A DNA stretch of 64,000 nucleotides from Deinococcus koreensis (GCF_002901445.1 NZ_PPPD01000001.1:2038001-2102000); one strand, 5' to 3'; counted from the stretch's first letter, positions 29,314 to 38,935 are shown. A program made the numbers and translations. Notes: generated by a model from the sequence alone, not told the origin.

Positions 29314-29946
29314 TCAGGGCAGCGAGACCGTTCGGCCCGAGGTGAAGTCCACAGTGAGCAGGAGGTCGTCGGTCGTGGTCGTCTCCACGGTGCAGCGTTC
29401 GATGGTGGCCCGCTGGTCGGGACTCAGGGTCTCCAGCGGGCAGGAACCGTTCGCCAGGGTGCCGCCCAGCTGCGCCACGGCGGCCTGCACCTGGATCCGG
29501 CGGGCGACCGCCTGCTCGCTGGCCCGGACGGCTTTCGTCCGCGCTGCCAGCAGGTTCGGGATCAGGACGGCGGCCAGGATGCCGGTCAGCATGAAGCCCA
29601 GGAAGGCGTGCCCCAGGATCAGTGCGAGCTTGATGGGCCGTTCCAGCTGGGGGCGGAAGTGCCGATCCTGACCCTCCGCATAGACCCGCCCGAAGTGCAC
29701 CAGCATGACCACGAAGCCGATCAGCGGCAGGATCAGTGGGATCGGCGTCCCGGTCGCCGCCGCAAGAATCCCCGCCACGACGTTCAGGCCGCACAGCACG
29801 GCGAACCAGCCCAGGTGCCAGCCCCAGCGCCCGATATAAGTGAAGCCGGCGCCGGGCAGGACGATGTTCAGCAGGTACCCCAGAGCCGCGTTCGGGGCGG
29901 TGGCTATCCGGGCCGGGGCAGCGAGCATGTCTTCGGGAAAGGTCAC
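29314..29946 (-). CDS. Membrane protein with embedded pilin-like helix
   Basis: The 210-residue protein has several N-terminal hydrophobic segments ([33 protein letters not shown], resembling TM2/small-integral proteins). A later segment, [44 protein letters not shown], strongly resembles the N-terminal helix of type IV major pilins, but it lies at about residue 118 with no prepilin cleavage glycine before an Glu+5. Two cysteines in the C-terminal part could form a pilin-like disulphide. The GTG at 29946 is preceded by TACGCT at 5 nt. Its function is not known. Confidence 0.7.
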   Translation of the reverse strand: MTFPEDMLAAPARIATAPNAALGYLLNIVLPGAGFTYIGRWGWHLGWFAVLCGLNVVAGILAAATGTPIPLILPLIGFVVMLVHFGRVYAEGQDRHFRPQLERPIKLALILGHAFLGFMLTGILAAVLIPNLLAARTKAVRASEQAVARRIQVQAAVAQLGGTLANGSCPLETLSPDQRATIERCTVETTTTDDLLLTVDFTSGRTVSLP

Positions 29947-29951
29947 GCCTC

Positions 29952-29957
29952 AGCGTA
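29952..29957 (-). promoter_or_regulatory. -10 box TACGCT, leaderless GTG start
   Basis: Minus-strand TACGCT ends 5 nt before the GTG at 29946. Confidence 0.5.
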
Positions 29958-30060
29958 GGCGAAATATGAAGGTGGCATGAAGGCAGCTGCGGCAGCCCCC
30001 GCCGGGTGATGCGCCACAACGCTGATGCCTGGGCCGCCTTCGGGGGCGCACCCTGGAGCC

Positions 30061-30525
30061 ATGTCCGCCTTTACCGTCCGCCGCCTGCGCCCTGGCGACG
30101 AGGGGGCGCTGGAGTACGTCGCCCGCGAGGAAACCGACTTCACGGACGAGGCCCCCAGCCCGCCACTCGCCCCTGCGGACGCCCGCGCCTATCTCTCCGA
30201 CCCCCACGTCTGGCACTGGCACGCCGAGGACGACTCCGGGCAGCCGGTGGGCTTCCTGATGGCGTATGTCCACCGGCAGCGGCACGGTTCCGCCCTGCAC
30301 GTGATGTTCGACGAGATCGGCGTGCGGGAGGCATGGCGGCGCCGGGGCGTGGGGCGGGCGCTGCTGGCCGCCCTGCATGGCCAGATGCGTGAAGCGGGCA
30401 TCGGGGAGGTCTGGGTGCTGGCGGACAATCCGGAGGCGCAGGCGTTCTATGAGGCCTGCGGCTACGAGGTCGATGAGCTGCAGGGCGTGATGCTGACCCG
30501 CGAGGTGTCCGACAGAAGCGAGTAA
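30061..30525 (+). CDS. GNAT family N-acetyltransferase
   Basis: The 154-residue protein has the GNAT core: beta-strands FTVRRLRPGDEGALEYV, then the acetyl-CoA motif VREAWRRRGVGRALLAALHGQMREAGIGEVWVLADNPEAQAFYEACGYE. The ATG at 30061 is chosen because it begins right at the family's first strand; an in-frame ATG lies 12 codons upstream. It is similar to aminoglycoside 3-N/AacC-type and other small acetyltransferases; the substrate is unknown. Confidence 0.85.
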   Translation: MSAFTVRRLRPGDEGALEYVAREETDFTDEAPSPPLAPADARAYLSDPHVWHWHAEDDSGQPVGFLMAYVHRQRHGSALHVMFDEIGVREAWRRRGVGRALLAALHGQMREAGIGEVWVLADNPEAQAFYEACGYEVDELQGVMLTREVSDRSE

Positions 30526-30537
30526 GAAACGGGGGGC

Positions 30538-30543
30538 TACGCT
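30538..30543 (+). promoter_or_regulatory. -10 box TACGCT before small membrane protein gene
   Basis: TACGCT ends 6 nt before the ATG at 30550, with no ribosome-binding site. Confidence 0.5.
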
Positions 30544-30549
30544 GCCCCC

Positions 30550-30792
30550 ATGTTCGGACGCCGCGTGCCCCCCCAGATCGTGTTCATGTTCAGCGTGGTG
30601 CTGGCGCTGCTGTGTGCCATCGGGGCGGTTGCGACGCTGCGTGCTGGAAATTGGGTCTGGTTCGCCATTCTGGGCGGATTGACCGTGTGGTTCACCGTGG
30701 ACGCCGTGCGCTCCTACGGCTGGGCCCGGAACAAGAAACGCCTGGACGCCGAGAAGGCGGCCCAGAACGCCCGGCACCATCCCCAGCGCTGA
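30550..30792 (+). CDS. Small two-helix membrane protein
   Basis: The 80-residue protein has two hydrophobic segments (IVFMFSVVLALLCAIGAVATL and WVWFAILGGLTVWFTVDAV) and a basic, charged C-terminal tail (ARNKKRLDAEKAAQNARHH). No family is recognised. A leaderless-type box precedes it and it converges on the next gene with a 9-base gap. Confidence 0.65.
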   Translation: MFGRRVPPQIVFMFSVVLALLCAIGAVATLRAGNWVWFAILGGLTVWFTVDAVRSYGWARNKKRLDAEKAAQNARHHPQR

Positions 30793-30801
30793 GCGGCAGG
30801 A

Positions 30802-31389
30802 TCAGCCCCGCCTGACCCAGAACCGCATCGGCTTGGGCGTGTCGTGGTCTTCCCCCACGTCCTGCCAGCTCAGGGTGGTGTGCAGATCCGGGCGCTCGGT
30901 GTAGCCACGCGCGGCCCAGAAGGCGTGCAACGAGCGGTAGGGCGTGGGCCGGGCCGGGTGATCCTCGGGGCGCTGCACGGCGCAGAAGGCCGTGGTGCCC
31001 AGGCCCAGGCGCCGGGCGTGCGCCTCGCGCTGGTCGAAGAAGGCGTGCCCCAGGCCGCGGCCCCGGTACTCGGCCCTCAGCACGCTCTCGCCCAGATACA
31101 GGATGTCGGCCGGGTCGAACTCGGGCGGGCCGATGGGTGTGCGGATCTGCGGCGTCTCCTGGATCAGCGGCAGGGCGCTGCTCGCCCCGACCACCTCCGC
31201 GCCGTCGCGGGCCAGCACGATCAGGGCGTCGGGGGCGTCCAGGTAGGTCTGCAAGTAGCGCTCCTCGTATTCGGCGCTGCCGTCGTAGAGGTAGGGAAAG
31301 GCCCGGAAGACCAGGATCCGCAGGCGGGCCAGATCGGGCAGGAAGGGGCTCAGTTCGGGGCCGCTGAGGGCCGTGACGCTCAGGCTCAA
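30802..31389 (-). CDS. GNAT-like N-acetyltransferase
   Basis: The 195-residue protein has the GNAT fold signature LYLGESVLRAEYRGRGLGHAFFDQREAHARRLG (acetyl-CoA loop R/Q-x-x-G-x-G) and a C-terminal FWAARGYTERPDL strand. The substrate is unknown. The TTG at 31389 overlaps the upstream stop by 4 nt (TTGA), so it is translated with the SnoaL-like gene. Confidence 0.85.
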   Translation of the reverse strand: MSLSVTALSGPELSPFLPDLARLRILVFRAFPYLYDGSAEYEERYLQTYLDAPDALIVLARDGAEVVGASSALPLIQETPQIRTPIGPPEFDPADILYLGESVLRAEYRGRGLGHAFFDQREAHARRLGLGTTAFCAVQRPEDHPARPTPYRSLHAFWAARGYTERPDLHTTLSWQDVGEDHDTPKPMRFWVRRG

Positions 31390-31799
31390 GCGCCGGCCAC
31401 CTGCCGTGTCCAGTCGGCCAGGTTGTAGTAGTTGGTCACGCGGGCGATCTTTCCGTCGCGGATCTCGAAGAAGGCACCCACCGGCAGCACGTAACGCTGT
31501 CCCCGCGCCTCGGGCAGCCCCTCGTCGGTCTCCAGGTACTCGCCGTGGATCACGAACTCGGCGGCGGCGCGCGTGCCGTCCTCGCTGACCAGCACGACCA
31601 GATCCTCGGCGCGCTCGCGGTAGTGGACGTCCATCCTGGCCAGGAAGGCGCGGAAAGCGTCCAGGCCGGTCTGCGCCCTGCCCTCGTTGATGTCGTGGCG
31701 GACATCGTCGGTCAGCAGGGCCAGCATGTCCGGGGCCGAGCCTTCGTTGAAGGCGGCGTAATAGCGTTGCACGAGGGTCTGGGAGGAGGCGGGGCTCAT
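31386..31799 (-). CDS. SnoaL-like/ketosteroid-isomerase-fold protein
   Basis: The 137-residue protein has the NTF2-like pattern LVQRYYAAFNEGSAPDMLALLTDDVRHDINEG at the start and VLPVGAFFEIRDGKIARVTNYYNLADW at the end, typical of SnoaL-like proteins. The ATG at 31799 is chosen because TATCCT ends 6 nt upstream; an earlier in-frame start would add 14 unlike residues. Members are isomerases, hydrolases or have no activity; the role here is unknown. Confidence 0.82.
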   Translation of the reverse strand: MSPASSQTLVQRYYAAFNEGSAPDMLALLTDDVRHDINEGRAQTGLDAFRAFLARMDVHYRERAEDLVVLVSEDGTRAAAEFVIHGEYLETDEGLPEARGQRYVLPVGAFFEIRDGKIARVTNYYNLADWTRQVAGA

Positions 31800-31805
31800 G
31801 CCCCC

Positions 31806-31811
31806 AGGATA
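31806..31811 (-). promoter_or_regulatory. -10 box TATCCT before SnoaL-like gene
   Basis: Minus-strand TATCCT ends 6 nt before the ATG at 31799. Confidence 0.5.
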
Positions 31812-32048
31812 AAGCGGGCCCGGCCTTTGGATTTCGGCCACCCTTCCCTCAGGTCAAGGTAGGCTCAGTGACCATTCATGATCCAGAGGATGATGGGAGA
31901 CAGAGTCCTGACAAAGGGGGGGCCACGGCCGCGCGCTGGGGGATTGCAGCGCCCACACGGCCTGAGTTCTGCTACTTTAAGAGCAAATTAAAAGTCTTAA
32001 CGCGTCCGGTGTCGTCACCAGGGCGCTGACCAACGGAGGAACGCCCGC

Positions 32049-33398
32049 GTGAAATCAATGCGTTACATCATCACCCGCCCCTGCCTGCAGGAAGGCAGCC
32101 TCCGCCTCCTCAAGTACCTGGAATCCACCTTCCCCACCAGCGGCCCGGCGGTGTTCCTGGATGACAAGGGTGATGAGCACGCCGTACAGGTCGACCGCGA
32201 ACGGGGCCGGGTCTGGGGACTGGGGGCCGTGTACCACGCGCAGCACCTCAACGTGAACGATGTCCTGATGATCACCTCGCTGGCCCCGGCCCGTTATCAG
32301 GTCGAGGCCATCGTCAAGCCCCACGCGGTGCCGCCCGCTCCGCGCCGTGAGTACCAGACCCCCACCGAAACGCGCCGGGTGGTGATCTCTTCGACCCCCC
32401 ACGTCCGCGAAGTGCGGATGCAGGAGGTGCGCCCCGTGCCGCCCACGCCGAGCGAGCTGAACGGCGAGCCGCGCCCGGCCGATGCCCGCCCAGCTGACGC
32501 CCGCGTGCCGGCGGAGGCCCGCGCCGAGTCCCCACGGAACGAGTCGGCCCGCGGTGAGTCGGCCCGTCCCGCCGCCGAGACGGCTCGTGGCCCGGCCCCG
32601 GCTCCCGCGCCCGCCCCGTCCCGCTCGGTGGATGTGCGCTTCCCGGAGGGAGGGCCGGCGTCCGGCCGGATCGAGAGCGCGCTGGGGGCCGGGCCCGCCC
32701 TGCGGCCCACTCCGGCGCCCCGCCCCATTCCCGCCGAGGCCGAGGCGCAGCTGGGTGAACTCGCCCGCCTGACCGGCTACCGGCTGGAAGAACTCGGCGG
32801 CGGGGTGATCCAGCTGCGGGCCGAACTGGGCACGCACGCCTACACCGTGCTGGTGGCCCGCGACGACGCCGCGCGCCGCAGTCCGGCCTGGAGCGAGCCG
32901 GCCGATTACCGCGTGCAGATTACGTCCGAGCTGGAGCGCCCCGAAGCCGTGGCACGCCTGACCCGCGAGGCGCTGGTCGCGCTGATCGAACATGCCCGGC
33001 TGGCGCCGCTCTCGCCGGTCGATCTGCGGGGCTACTGGAAGGCCGGCGGCGTCGATCTGGAATCGGCCGCCAGCGTGGCCGAACTCGTCAGCTCTCACCT
33101 CGCGCAGCGTGGGGCCTTCTCGTTCGTGCTGCTCACCCTGGCGCAGCAGCCGGCCCACAGCGTGGTCAGCGTGCAGCGGCTGGCCGAGCGGCTGGGCAGC
33201 GGCGTGAACTTCGCCGAACTGGGCAGCATCCTCGATACCCTGAGCCGCGCTCCCTTCCTGGCCCTGACGCCCCTGCCGGGCGGCCAGTACCTGCTGCGCG
33301 TGGGCGTGGGCGACCTGCTCACCGACATGGCCGAGTACGCCGACGGGGTGCGCCGCCGCGTGCGGACGCCGGTCAGGCGCGATCAGGTGCTGGTCTAA
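32049..33398 (+). CDS. Protein of unknown function with disordered centre
   Basis: No family is recognised. The 449-residue protein has three parts. Residues 1-90 form a compact mixed alpha/beta domain ([25 protein letters not shown], then [41 protein letters not shown]) that looks like a small barrel DNA-binding domain, but this is only an impression. Residues about 95-235 are Pro/Ala/Arg/Glu-rich and probably disordered. The C-terminal ~210 residues form a folded region with helices resembling winged-helix pairs ([49 protein letters not shown]). The GTG at 32049 follows GGAGG at 9 nt; an in-frame ATG lies three codons later. Confidence 0.65.
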   Translation: MKSMRYIITRPCLQEGSLRLLKYLESTFPTSGPAVFLDDKGDEHAVQVDRERGRVWGLGAVYHAQHLNVNDVLMITSLAPARYQVEAIVKPHAVPPAPRREYQTPTETRRVVISSTPHVREVRMQEVRPVPPTPSELNGEPRPADARPADARVPAEARAESPRNESARGESARPAAETARGPAPAPAPAPSRSVDVRFPEGGPASGRIESALGAGPALRPTPAPRPIPAEAEAQLGELARLTGYRLEELGGGVIQLRAELGTHAYTVLVARDDAARRSPAWSEPADYRVQITSELERPEAVARLTREALVALIEHARLAPLSPVDLRGYWKAGGVDLESAASVAELVSSHLAQRGAFSFVLLTLAQQPAHSVVSVQRLAERLGSGVNFAELGSILDTLSRAPFLALTPLPGGQYLLRVGVGDLLTDMAEYADGVRRRVRTPVRRDQVLV

Positions 33399-33465
33399 GC
33401 CCCGCCCGTCCCGGCGCCCACCCTCCACCGGGCCTTCGCCCACCTTCCCTCCGTCACCGCGCCCC

Positions 33466-33471
33466 TACACT
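33466..33471 (+). promoter_or_regulatory. -10 box TACACT, leaderless GTG start of mutY
   Basis: TACACT ends 6 nt before the GTG at 33478 and no ribosome-binding site is seen. Confidence 0.55.
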
Positions 33472-33477
33472 GGCGCG

Positions 33478-34548
33478 GTGACGGACTTTGGCGCGCCAGG
33501 ACAGACCACGGCTCCCCATGAGCTGCCGGCCCTGCGCCGGGCCCTGCTGGAGTGGTTCGACGCCTCGGGCCGCGAGCTGCCCTGGCGCGCGGGGCCGGAG
33601 GGGGGCCGCGACCCCTACCGCGTGTGGGTGGCGGAAATCCTGCTGCAGCAGACCCAGGTGGCGCGCGGGCTGGGCTACTACGAGCGCTTTCTGGACGCCT
33701 TCCCGGACGTGCACGCCCTGGCCGCCGCGCCCGAGGCCGAGGTGCTCAAGGCCTGGGAGGGCTGCGGCTACTACGCCCGCGCCCGCAACCTGCGCCGCGC
33801 CGCCCAGATCGTGGCCGCGCAGGGCTTTCCCGGCAGCTCCGAGGGCTGGCTGGCGCTGCCGGGGGTGGGGCCGTACACCGCCGCCGCGATCTCCAGTCTG
33901 GCCCACGGCGAGGCGAAGGCCGTGAACGACGGCAACGTGCGCCGGGTGCTCTCCCGCCTGTCGGCCCAGCCGGCGCCCACAGAGCGCTGGGTGCAGGCCC
34001 GCGCCGACGCCCTGCTCGACCCGGCCCGGCCCGGTGCCTGGAACGAGGCGCTCATGGATCTCGGGGCGACCGTCTGTACCCCCAGGGCGCCCCGCTGTGG
34101 CCTGTGCCCCCTGGCCGCCTTCTGCGCGGCGCGGGCCAGCGGCGATCCGGCGGCGTACCCCGCCCCGAAGGTGCGCGCCGCCGTGCAGGAACGGCGCGCG
34201 GTGGCCCTGCTGATCGGCGACGCGCAGGAGGCGGTGCTGGAGCGGCGCACGGGCAGGCTGCTGGGCGGCCTGATGGGCCTGCCGGCCGAGGAGGTCGGGG
34301 CGGGGGAGAGCCCACGGCAGGCCCTGGAGCGGCTGTGTGCCCGGCTGCACGTGCAGGCCGGCCCGCTTCTCGGGCAGGTCGTCCACACCATGACCCACCG
34401 GCGGATCGTGCTGGAGGTCGTCCGGGGCCATGCCCTGCCCGCTGCCCGGCTGTCGGCCCAGCCCGTGGCCAAAGCCGCCCTCTCGCGGCTCGATCAGAAG
34501 GCGCTGGCCCTGGTGGCGCAGCGTCAGGACTCGCTGTTCGTCCTGTGA
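33478..34548 (+). CDS. mutY: A/G-specific adenine glycosylase MutY
   Basis: The 356-residue protein has the HhH glycosylase core with AEILLQQTQV (catalytic Glu), the hairpin LPGVGPYTAAAI, the catalytic Asp in VNDGNVRRVLSRL, and the 4Fe-4S cluster motif C200-x6-C207-x2-C210-x5-C216. The C-terminal NUDIX-like domain (from about residue 235) recognises 8-oxoG. It removes adenine mispaired with 8-oxoguanine, a key step in oxidative-damage repair. The GTG start is supported by the leaderless promoter box and by length. Confidence 0.95.
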   Translation: MTDFGAPGQTTAPHELPALRRALLEWFDASGRELPWRAGPEGGRDPYRVWVAEILLQQTQVARGLGYYERFLDAFPDVHALAAAPEAEVLKAWEGCGYYARARNLRRAAQIVAAQGFPGSSEGWLALPGVGPYTAAAISSLAHGEAKAVNDGNVRRVLSRLSAQPAPTERWVQARADALLDPARPGAWNEALMDLGATVCTPRAPRCGLCPLAAFCAARASGDPAAYPAPKVRAAVQERRAVALLIGDAQEAVLERRTGRLLGGLMGLPAEEVGAGESPRQALERLCARLHVQAGPLLGQVVHTMTHRRIVLEVVRGHALPAARLSAQPVAKAALSRLDQKALALVAQRQDSLFVL

Positions 34549-34641
34549 GCCGCAGGGCGCTTGGGTGCCCAGGGGCGGCCGCGGGGGCCGCTCCCGGCGC
34601 CGCGCACCTTTGTGTGGACGCTGGACGCGCGGCCCAGGCGC

Positions 34642-34647
34642 TAGACT
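34642..34647 (+). promoter_or_regulatory. -10 box TAGACT before isoprenyl transferase gene
   Basis: TAGACT ends 10 nt before the ATG at 34658. The mRNA would have at most a few leader bases. Confidence 0.45.
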
Positions 34648-34657
34648 GACCCCGCTT

Positions 34658-35488
34658 ATGAGTCGCAAGCCCGTGAAAGCCGCTGTCCGTACCCTCCAGA
34701 AAACACGGACGGCCGCGCGCGGCGCCCTGCTCTGGGGCTACGAGCAGCGTCTGGCACGCGAGGTCGGCTCGCACGGCAAGCTGCCCCGGCACCTGGGCCT
34801 GATCCTGGACGGCAACCGCCGCTTCGCGCGCGCCGCCGGGATGCAGCGCGAGGTCGGCCACTCCTTCGGGGCCGAGAAGGCCCACGAGGTCTTGCAGTGG
34901 TGCCTGGAACTGGGCATTCCCGCCGCGACCATCTGGGTGCTCTCCACCGACAACGCCAGCCGCGACCCCGAGGAAATCGCGCACATCCTGAAGCTGCTGG
35001 AGCAGGAGGCGCGCAAGCTGGCCACCGATCCGCGCATCCACTCCAACGGGGTGCGGGTGCGCGCCATCGGGCAGCACGATCAGTTTCCGCCCACGGTGCT
35101 CGACGCCCTGCGGGAGCTGGAGCAGAAGACGGCGCACTACCAGGGGATGCGCCTGAACATCGCGGTGGGCTACGGCGGGCGCGAGGAGATCGTGGACGCG
35201 GTCAAGGCCCACCTGCAGACCCAGGCGCAGGCCGGGGCCAGCCTGTCCGAGGTGGCGGCGGCCCTGCAGCCCGAGCACATCAGCGCGCACCTCTACACGG
35301 CCGACACCCCCGATCCGGACTTCATCATCCGCACCAGCGGCGAGATCCGCCTCTCGGGTTTCATGCTCTGGCAGAGCGTGTACTCCGAATACTACTTCTG
35401 CGACGTGTACTGGCCGGGATTCCGCCGGGTGGACTTCCTGCGGGCGCTGCGCGACTTCCAGGGCCGCGACCGCCGCTTCGGCAAATAG
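34658..35488 (+). CDS. Z-isoprenyl diphosphate synthase (UppS family)
   Basis: The 276-residue protein carries the family's catalytic motif HLGLILDGNRRFAR (usually MDGNGRW), the STDNASRDPEEI segment, and the C-terminal IIRTSGEIRLSGFMLWQSVYSEYYF. These enzymes condense isopentenyl diphosphate in cis to make undecaprenyl or shorter Z-polyprenyl diphosphates for the cell wall. MDGNGRW reading LDGNRRF and the extra ~40 basic N-terminal residues suggest a divergent member rather than the housekeeping UppS, so the symbol is left open. Confidence 0.85.
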   Translation: MSRKPVKAAVRTLQKTRTAARGALLWGYEQRLAREVGSHGKLPRHLGLILDGNRRFARAAGMQREVGHSFGAEKAHEVLQWCLELGIPAATIWVLSTDNASRDPEEIAHILKLLEQEARKLATDPRIHSNGVRVRAIGQHDQFPPTVLDALRELEQKTAHYQGMRLNIAVGYGGREEIVDAVKAHLQTQAQAGASLSEVAAALQPEHISAHLYTADTPDPDFIIRTSGEIRLSGFMLWQSVYSEYYFCDVYWPGFRRVDFLRALRDFQGRDRRFGK

Positions 35489-35992
35489 CGCGTTCTCCGT
35501 GGCACGAACAGGCATAGGTTTAGCCGAGAGCAACGGTTCAGACGCCACTACCCAGCCCGACTGCCCGCCCGGCTTCCAGACCTCCGGGTGGGGGGTCACT
35601 CCGGCTGCCCTGTCCCACCACAGGCCCCGGACAGTGTGAGAACGGCCGTGGATGAAGGGTCTGTCAGCTTGCCGCTCCAATTGCCTGTCAAGCCGAACTG
35701 AGACCCCACCCGTCGGGGGGAAAAATGAAGATGGCGCTCCGGCCCGAGGTGGCCTTGGGGCGGTACAGAAATGTCGAAAATTCGTGTTTAGGGGCGGATT
35801 CAGTGGGCGCGCCGGGGAGCGGACGCGGGCCTGGAACAGACCACGTGAAAACCGAAATTGATGCTGCTCGACGGCAGATGTAAGTGGAGCGTAAGACCGC
35901 CATCCTTAAGGTCTGCTTATGTGCGGCCCCCACGTTTTCTCACCTCGCTCTCAGGTCGACCCGTCGTCTACCCGCGCACTGAAGGACTTCTT
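35489..35992. other. 504-base intergenic region before the DUF11 cluster
   Basis: No convincing gene is seen. The second half turns AT-richer. At 35894-35914 AGACC and GGTCT form a spaced inverted repeat (11-nt gap) just before TTAT and about 80 bases upstream of the first start. This is the most likely promoter and operator zone of the cluster. Confidence 0.45.
35894..35914. promoter_or_regulatory. Spaced inverted repeat AGACC-N11-GGTCT upstream of DUF11 cluster
   Basis: Five-base arms around an 11-base spacer, 79 bases before the ATG at 35993. It is a possible operator, but short enough to be chance. Confidence 0.3.
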
Positions 35993-36484
35993 ATGAAAAG
36001 AAACGTAATGCTGTTCACCCTGCTCCTCGGGAGCGCCCTGGCGCAGAGCCCAAGCCCCATCAGCCTGAATCTGGTCATGTCGCTGGTCAAGAACGTCACG
36101 GTCGGCGGCAAGGTCACCGAGCAGGTCGTTGCCAGCCCCAAGAGCGTGTTCCCGGGCGACGTCATCAGCCAGACCGTCACGGTGCGCAACAACACGGGCA
36201 AGGCCATCCAGAACGTGCCCGTCAAGCTGCCGGTGCCCAAGAGCACGTCCTACTTGGCGGCCGAGCGTGGCCTGAACGTGGTGCGCGCCGAGTATTCCAT
36301 CGACGGCGGCCAGACGTTCGCGGCGGCCCCGCTGAAAAAGACCGTGACCGTGGTCGAGAACGGCAAGAGCGTCCGCAAGGAAGTCGAGGTCAAGCCGAAC
36401 GAATACACCGCTGTGCGCTGGGTCATCGGCGAACTCGCGGCCGGCCAGAGCCTGAAGCTCGGCTACCGCGTCCAGGTCAAGTAA
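35993..36484 (+). CDS. Small secreted DUF11-like protein
   Basis: The 163-residue protein has a signal peptide (MKRNVMLFTLLLGSALAQ) and one DUF11-like Ig-type domain: FPGDVISQTVTVRNNTGKAIQNVPVKLPVPKSTSYLAAERG, ending GELAAGQSLKLGYRVQVK. DUF11 domains are extracellular beta-sandwich repeats. The ATG at 35993 has AAGGA 7 nt before it; a long in-frame extension upstream lacks a signal peptide. It is the first gene of a five-gene run of secreted proteins, so it may be a small subunit or periplasmic partner of the giant proteins. Confidence 0.82.
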   Translation: MKRNVMLFTLLLGSALAQSPSPISLNLVMSLVKNVTVGGKVTEQVVASPKSVFPGDVISQTVTVRNNTGKAIQNVPVKLPVPKSTSYLAAERGLNVVRAEYSIDGGQTFAAAPLKKTVTVVENGKSVRKEVEVKPNEYTAVRWVIGELAAGQSLKLGYRVQVK

Positions 36485-36494
36485 GTCAAGGACT

Positions 36495-36514
36495 GCCGGC
36501 TGATCCAGGCCGGC
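36495..36514 (+). repeat. Intercistronic hairpin in DUF11 operon
   Basis: GCCGGC at 36495-36500 pairs with GCCGGC at 36509-36514. A second hairpin, CAGGCC-gatat-GGCCTG, follows at 36541-36557 just before the AGGAGG of the next gene. They may set the ratio of the first to the second product. Confidence 0.45.
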
Positions 36515-36575
36515 CTGTCAACCCAGCTCAGCTCACCGCGCAGGCCGATATGGCCTGGGCCAGGAGGAACATACT

Positions 36576-38891
36576 GTGAACACCACCCCCCGAGTCCTCG
36601 CCCTGATGGCCGCGCTTGCCGCTGGTACGGCCGCTGCCGCGACGACCAACACCACCGCCGGCCAGATCATCACCAACCAGGCCACCGCCACCTTCACCGA
36701 CCCCACCACCCTGGCCGCCGCCACGCCCATCGTCTCGAACACGGTTCAGACGGTCGTGCTGCCCAAGCCCGGCTTCGACATCCAGTACGCCGACGGCAGC
36801 GCCGACAACACCACCGCCACGGCGCCCGCGCCCAGCTTCGACAAGACCGGCGTGCTGCCGGGCACCACCGTGACCACCGGCTACGTGGTCGTGAACACCG
36901 GGAACGTGAACGGCTACGTGGTGAACCTCGCCGCCGACAGTACCGGCGGCAACGCCCCGCAGGACGTCAAGTACTACCTGGACGCCAACAACGACGGCGT
37001 GCCGGATTCCTCGACCCCGGTCACCTCGGTCACCCTGAACGCCGACAATCCCAACACGCCGGCCGATGAAGGCATCGTGCGTATCCTGCAGGTCATCACG
37101 GTGGCCAGCACGGCGGGCACCGGCGCGCAGTACTCGGCCAGCCCGGCCGGAACGGCGCCCAGCGGCAGCGTGTCGGCCACCGACACCTCGACCGGGATCA
37201 CCACCGCGTATCCCTATGCTGCATTGACCGAAGCGCAGGCTAACCCGGCCAGCACCAACGGCGACCTGCAGTACACCCGGGTCACGGTCTTCACGCCCAC
37301 GGTCACGAACGCCCCCGCCGACGGCGACCCGGCCACCGCCGGCCAGCAGACCCCCACCACCACGGTGGTCGTGCCGCCCTCGGCCTCCACGGTCATCGAC
37401 CCGAACAACCCCACCTCGGCCCCCGGCACGCCCAGCAGCCCCAGCGATCCCACCCAGCCCGGCTACACCGATCCGCCCGTGGCCGGCAGCACCGGCGCCG
37501 TGGCCGTGACCGTGGTCGGCAACGTGCAGACCGCGTACCCGCCCGCCGACACCAACGCCGCCGCCGACGCCGTGAACTTCAAGAACACGGTCACCACGCC
37601 CGCCGGCTCGCCGGCCGACACCGTCAACCTGTTCCCGGTCAACCCGGCCCTGAACGTCGGCGACGCTGGCTACGGCGCGCCGTACGGTACCAACAACGGC
37701 GACGGCTCCTTCACCCTGCCCGACGGCACGGTCGTGCGGTTCCTGAACGCCGACGGCAGCGCGCCCACCCTGGTCACCTCGCCGGTCGACGGCAAGGCCT
37801 ACCCGGTGGTCAGCGTGCCCGCCGGCGGCGCCACGGTGAGCTACATCACGCAGGTGGTCTACCCCGATTCCAACAGCCTGACCAATCCCACGCCCATCAC
37901 GGTGGTCGTCGGCGCCGACTCCGGCAACGACTACAACCTGATCGCCGACGGCACGACCACCGACAAGGTGCTGCCGCCCGCCCTGCAGTTCGGGGACTCC
38001 AACGGCGTGCAGACCCCGCCCACCGCCGACGCCAGCGCCCAGCCCAGCGAGACCGTCACCCCCGGGGCGGCCGTGAGCACCGGCACGCCGACTCCCGGCA
38101 TGACCACCGACAGCTCGGCCGTGTTCCCCATGGACATCGCCAACCCCGGCGAGTACGGCGATACCTACACCCTCTCGGGCAGCGTGCTGGTACCCCTCTC
38201 GAACGGCACGACCGCCACGGTGCCCGTGAAGTATGTGGACGCCAGCGGCACGGAACTGCCCAAGAACGCGGCCGGACAGTACATCACCCCGGTGGTGGAC
38301 GCCAACGCCGAGTACAGGGTCTACGCCGTGGTCGACATCCCGTCCAACGCCCGCCTGACCCTGCCCGGCTCGCCCCTGAGCGTGCAGCAGACGGTGACCA
38401 GCAACTACAGCAACATCACCCTGCAGGACACCAACGACCTGATCCGGGTCGGGGCGATCGGCGGGATCACGGTCGACAAGTACCAGGCCGTGGGCGCCGC
38501 CCCCAGCCAGACCGCCGCGGGCAAGACCATCAAGACCGCGCTGCCCGGCGAGACCATCAACTACGCCATCGTGGCCCGCAACTCCTACAACGACGCGGTC
38601 AAGAACTTCGTGCTCAGCGACGTGAGCGGCGGCTCGACCAACGTCTACGCCTTCACGACCTTCCAGGGCGCGGGTGTGGTGCTCAGCGGCTTCGGCGCCT
38701 ACCCCAGTGCCCAGGCGCTCTACCGCTTGAACGGCGGCGCCTCCTTCTCGGCCAGCGTTCCCGCCGCCGGCTCCGTGACCAGCGGCCTGGAAGTGGCCGT
38801 CGACTCGAACGGCGACGGCGTGTTCAACAGTGCGGACGTCTTCCCCTCGGGCGCCAGCATCACCCTGAACATCTCCGCTCAGGTCAAGTAA
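36576..38891 (+). CDS. Secreted DUF11-type surface protein (771 aa)
   Basis: It starts with GTG after AGGAGG and a signal peptide ([19 protein letters not shown]). The mature protein is Thr/Ala/Pro/Asn-rich and low in charge, starting [20 protein letters not shown], the opening motif also found in the 39097 gene. It has DUF11-like Ig blocks ([29 protein letters not shown]) and a [32 protein letters not shown] low-complexity stretch (about 265-300). Several aspartate-rich [12 protein letters not shown] loops look like calcium-binding sites. It ends with NISAQVK, similar to the first protein's YRVQVK. It is probably a surface or S-layer-associated protein. No anchor or sorting motif is seen. 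Confidence 0.8.
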   Translation: MNTTPRVLALMAALAAGTAAAATTNTTAGQIITNQATATFTDPTTLAAATPIVSNTVQTVVLPKPGFDIQYADGSADNTTATAPAPSFDKTGVLPGTTVTTGYVVVNTGNVNGYVVNLAADSTGGNAPQDVKYYLDANNDGVPDSSTPVTSVTLNADNPNTPADEGIVRILQVITVASTAGTGAQYSASPAGTAPSGSVSATDTSTGITTAYPYAALTEAQANPASTNGDLQYTRVTVFTPTVTNAPADGDPATAGQQTPTTTVVVPPSASTVIDPNNPTSAPGTPSSPSDPTQPGYTDPPVAGSTGAVAVTVVGNVQTAYPPADTNAAADAVNFKNTVTTPAGSPADTVNLFPVNPALNVGDAGYGAPYGTNNGDGSFTLPDGTVVRFLNADGSAPTLVTSPVDGKAYPVVSVPAGGATVSYITQVVYPDSNSLTNPTPITVVVGADSGNDYNLIADGTTTDKVLPPALQFGDSNGVQTPPTADASAQPSETVTPGAAVSTGTPTPGMTTDSSAVFPMDIANPGEYGDTYTLSGSVLVPLSNGTTATVPVKYVDASGTELPKNAAGQYITPVVDANAEYRVYAVVDIPSNARLTLPGSPLSVQQTVTSNYSNITLQDTNDLIRVGAIGGITVDKYQAVGAAPSQTAAGKTIKTALPGETINYAIVARNSYNDAVKNFVLSDVSGGSTNVYAFTTFQGAGVVLSGFGAYPSAQALYRLNGGASFSASVPAAGSVTSGLEVAVDSNGDGVFNSADVFPSGASITLNISAQVK

Positions 38892-38899
38892 GCCTCCGG

Positions 38900-38935
38900 A
38901 GTGGCGCGCACTGTCTTCGGGCAGGGCGCGCCACT
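38900..38935 (+). terminator. Intercistronic hairpin (attenuator-like)
   Basis: AGTGGCGCGC (38900-38909) and GCGCGCCACT (38926-38935) pair perfectly, 9 bases after the stop. No T-tract follows, so partial termination or mRNA protection is more likely than a full stop. Confidence 0.5.

Noticed and set aside
34658..35488. Calling this gene uppS outright
   Set aside because: The DGNRRF motif and basic N-terminus differ from housekeeping UppS; the family is sure but chain length is not.
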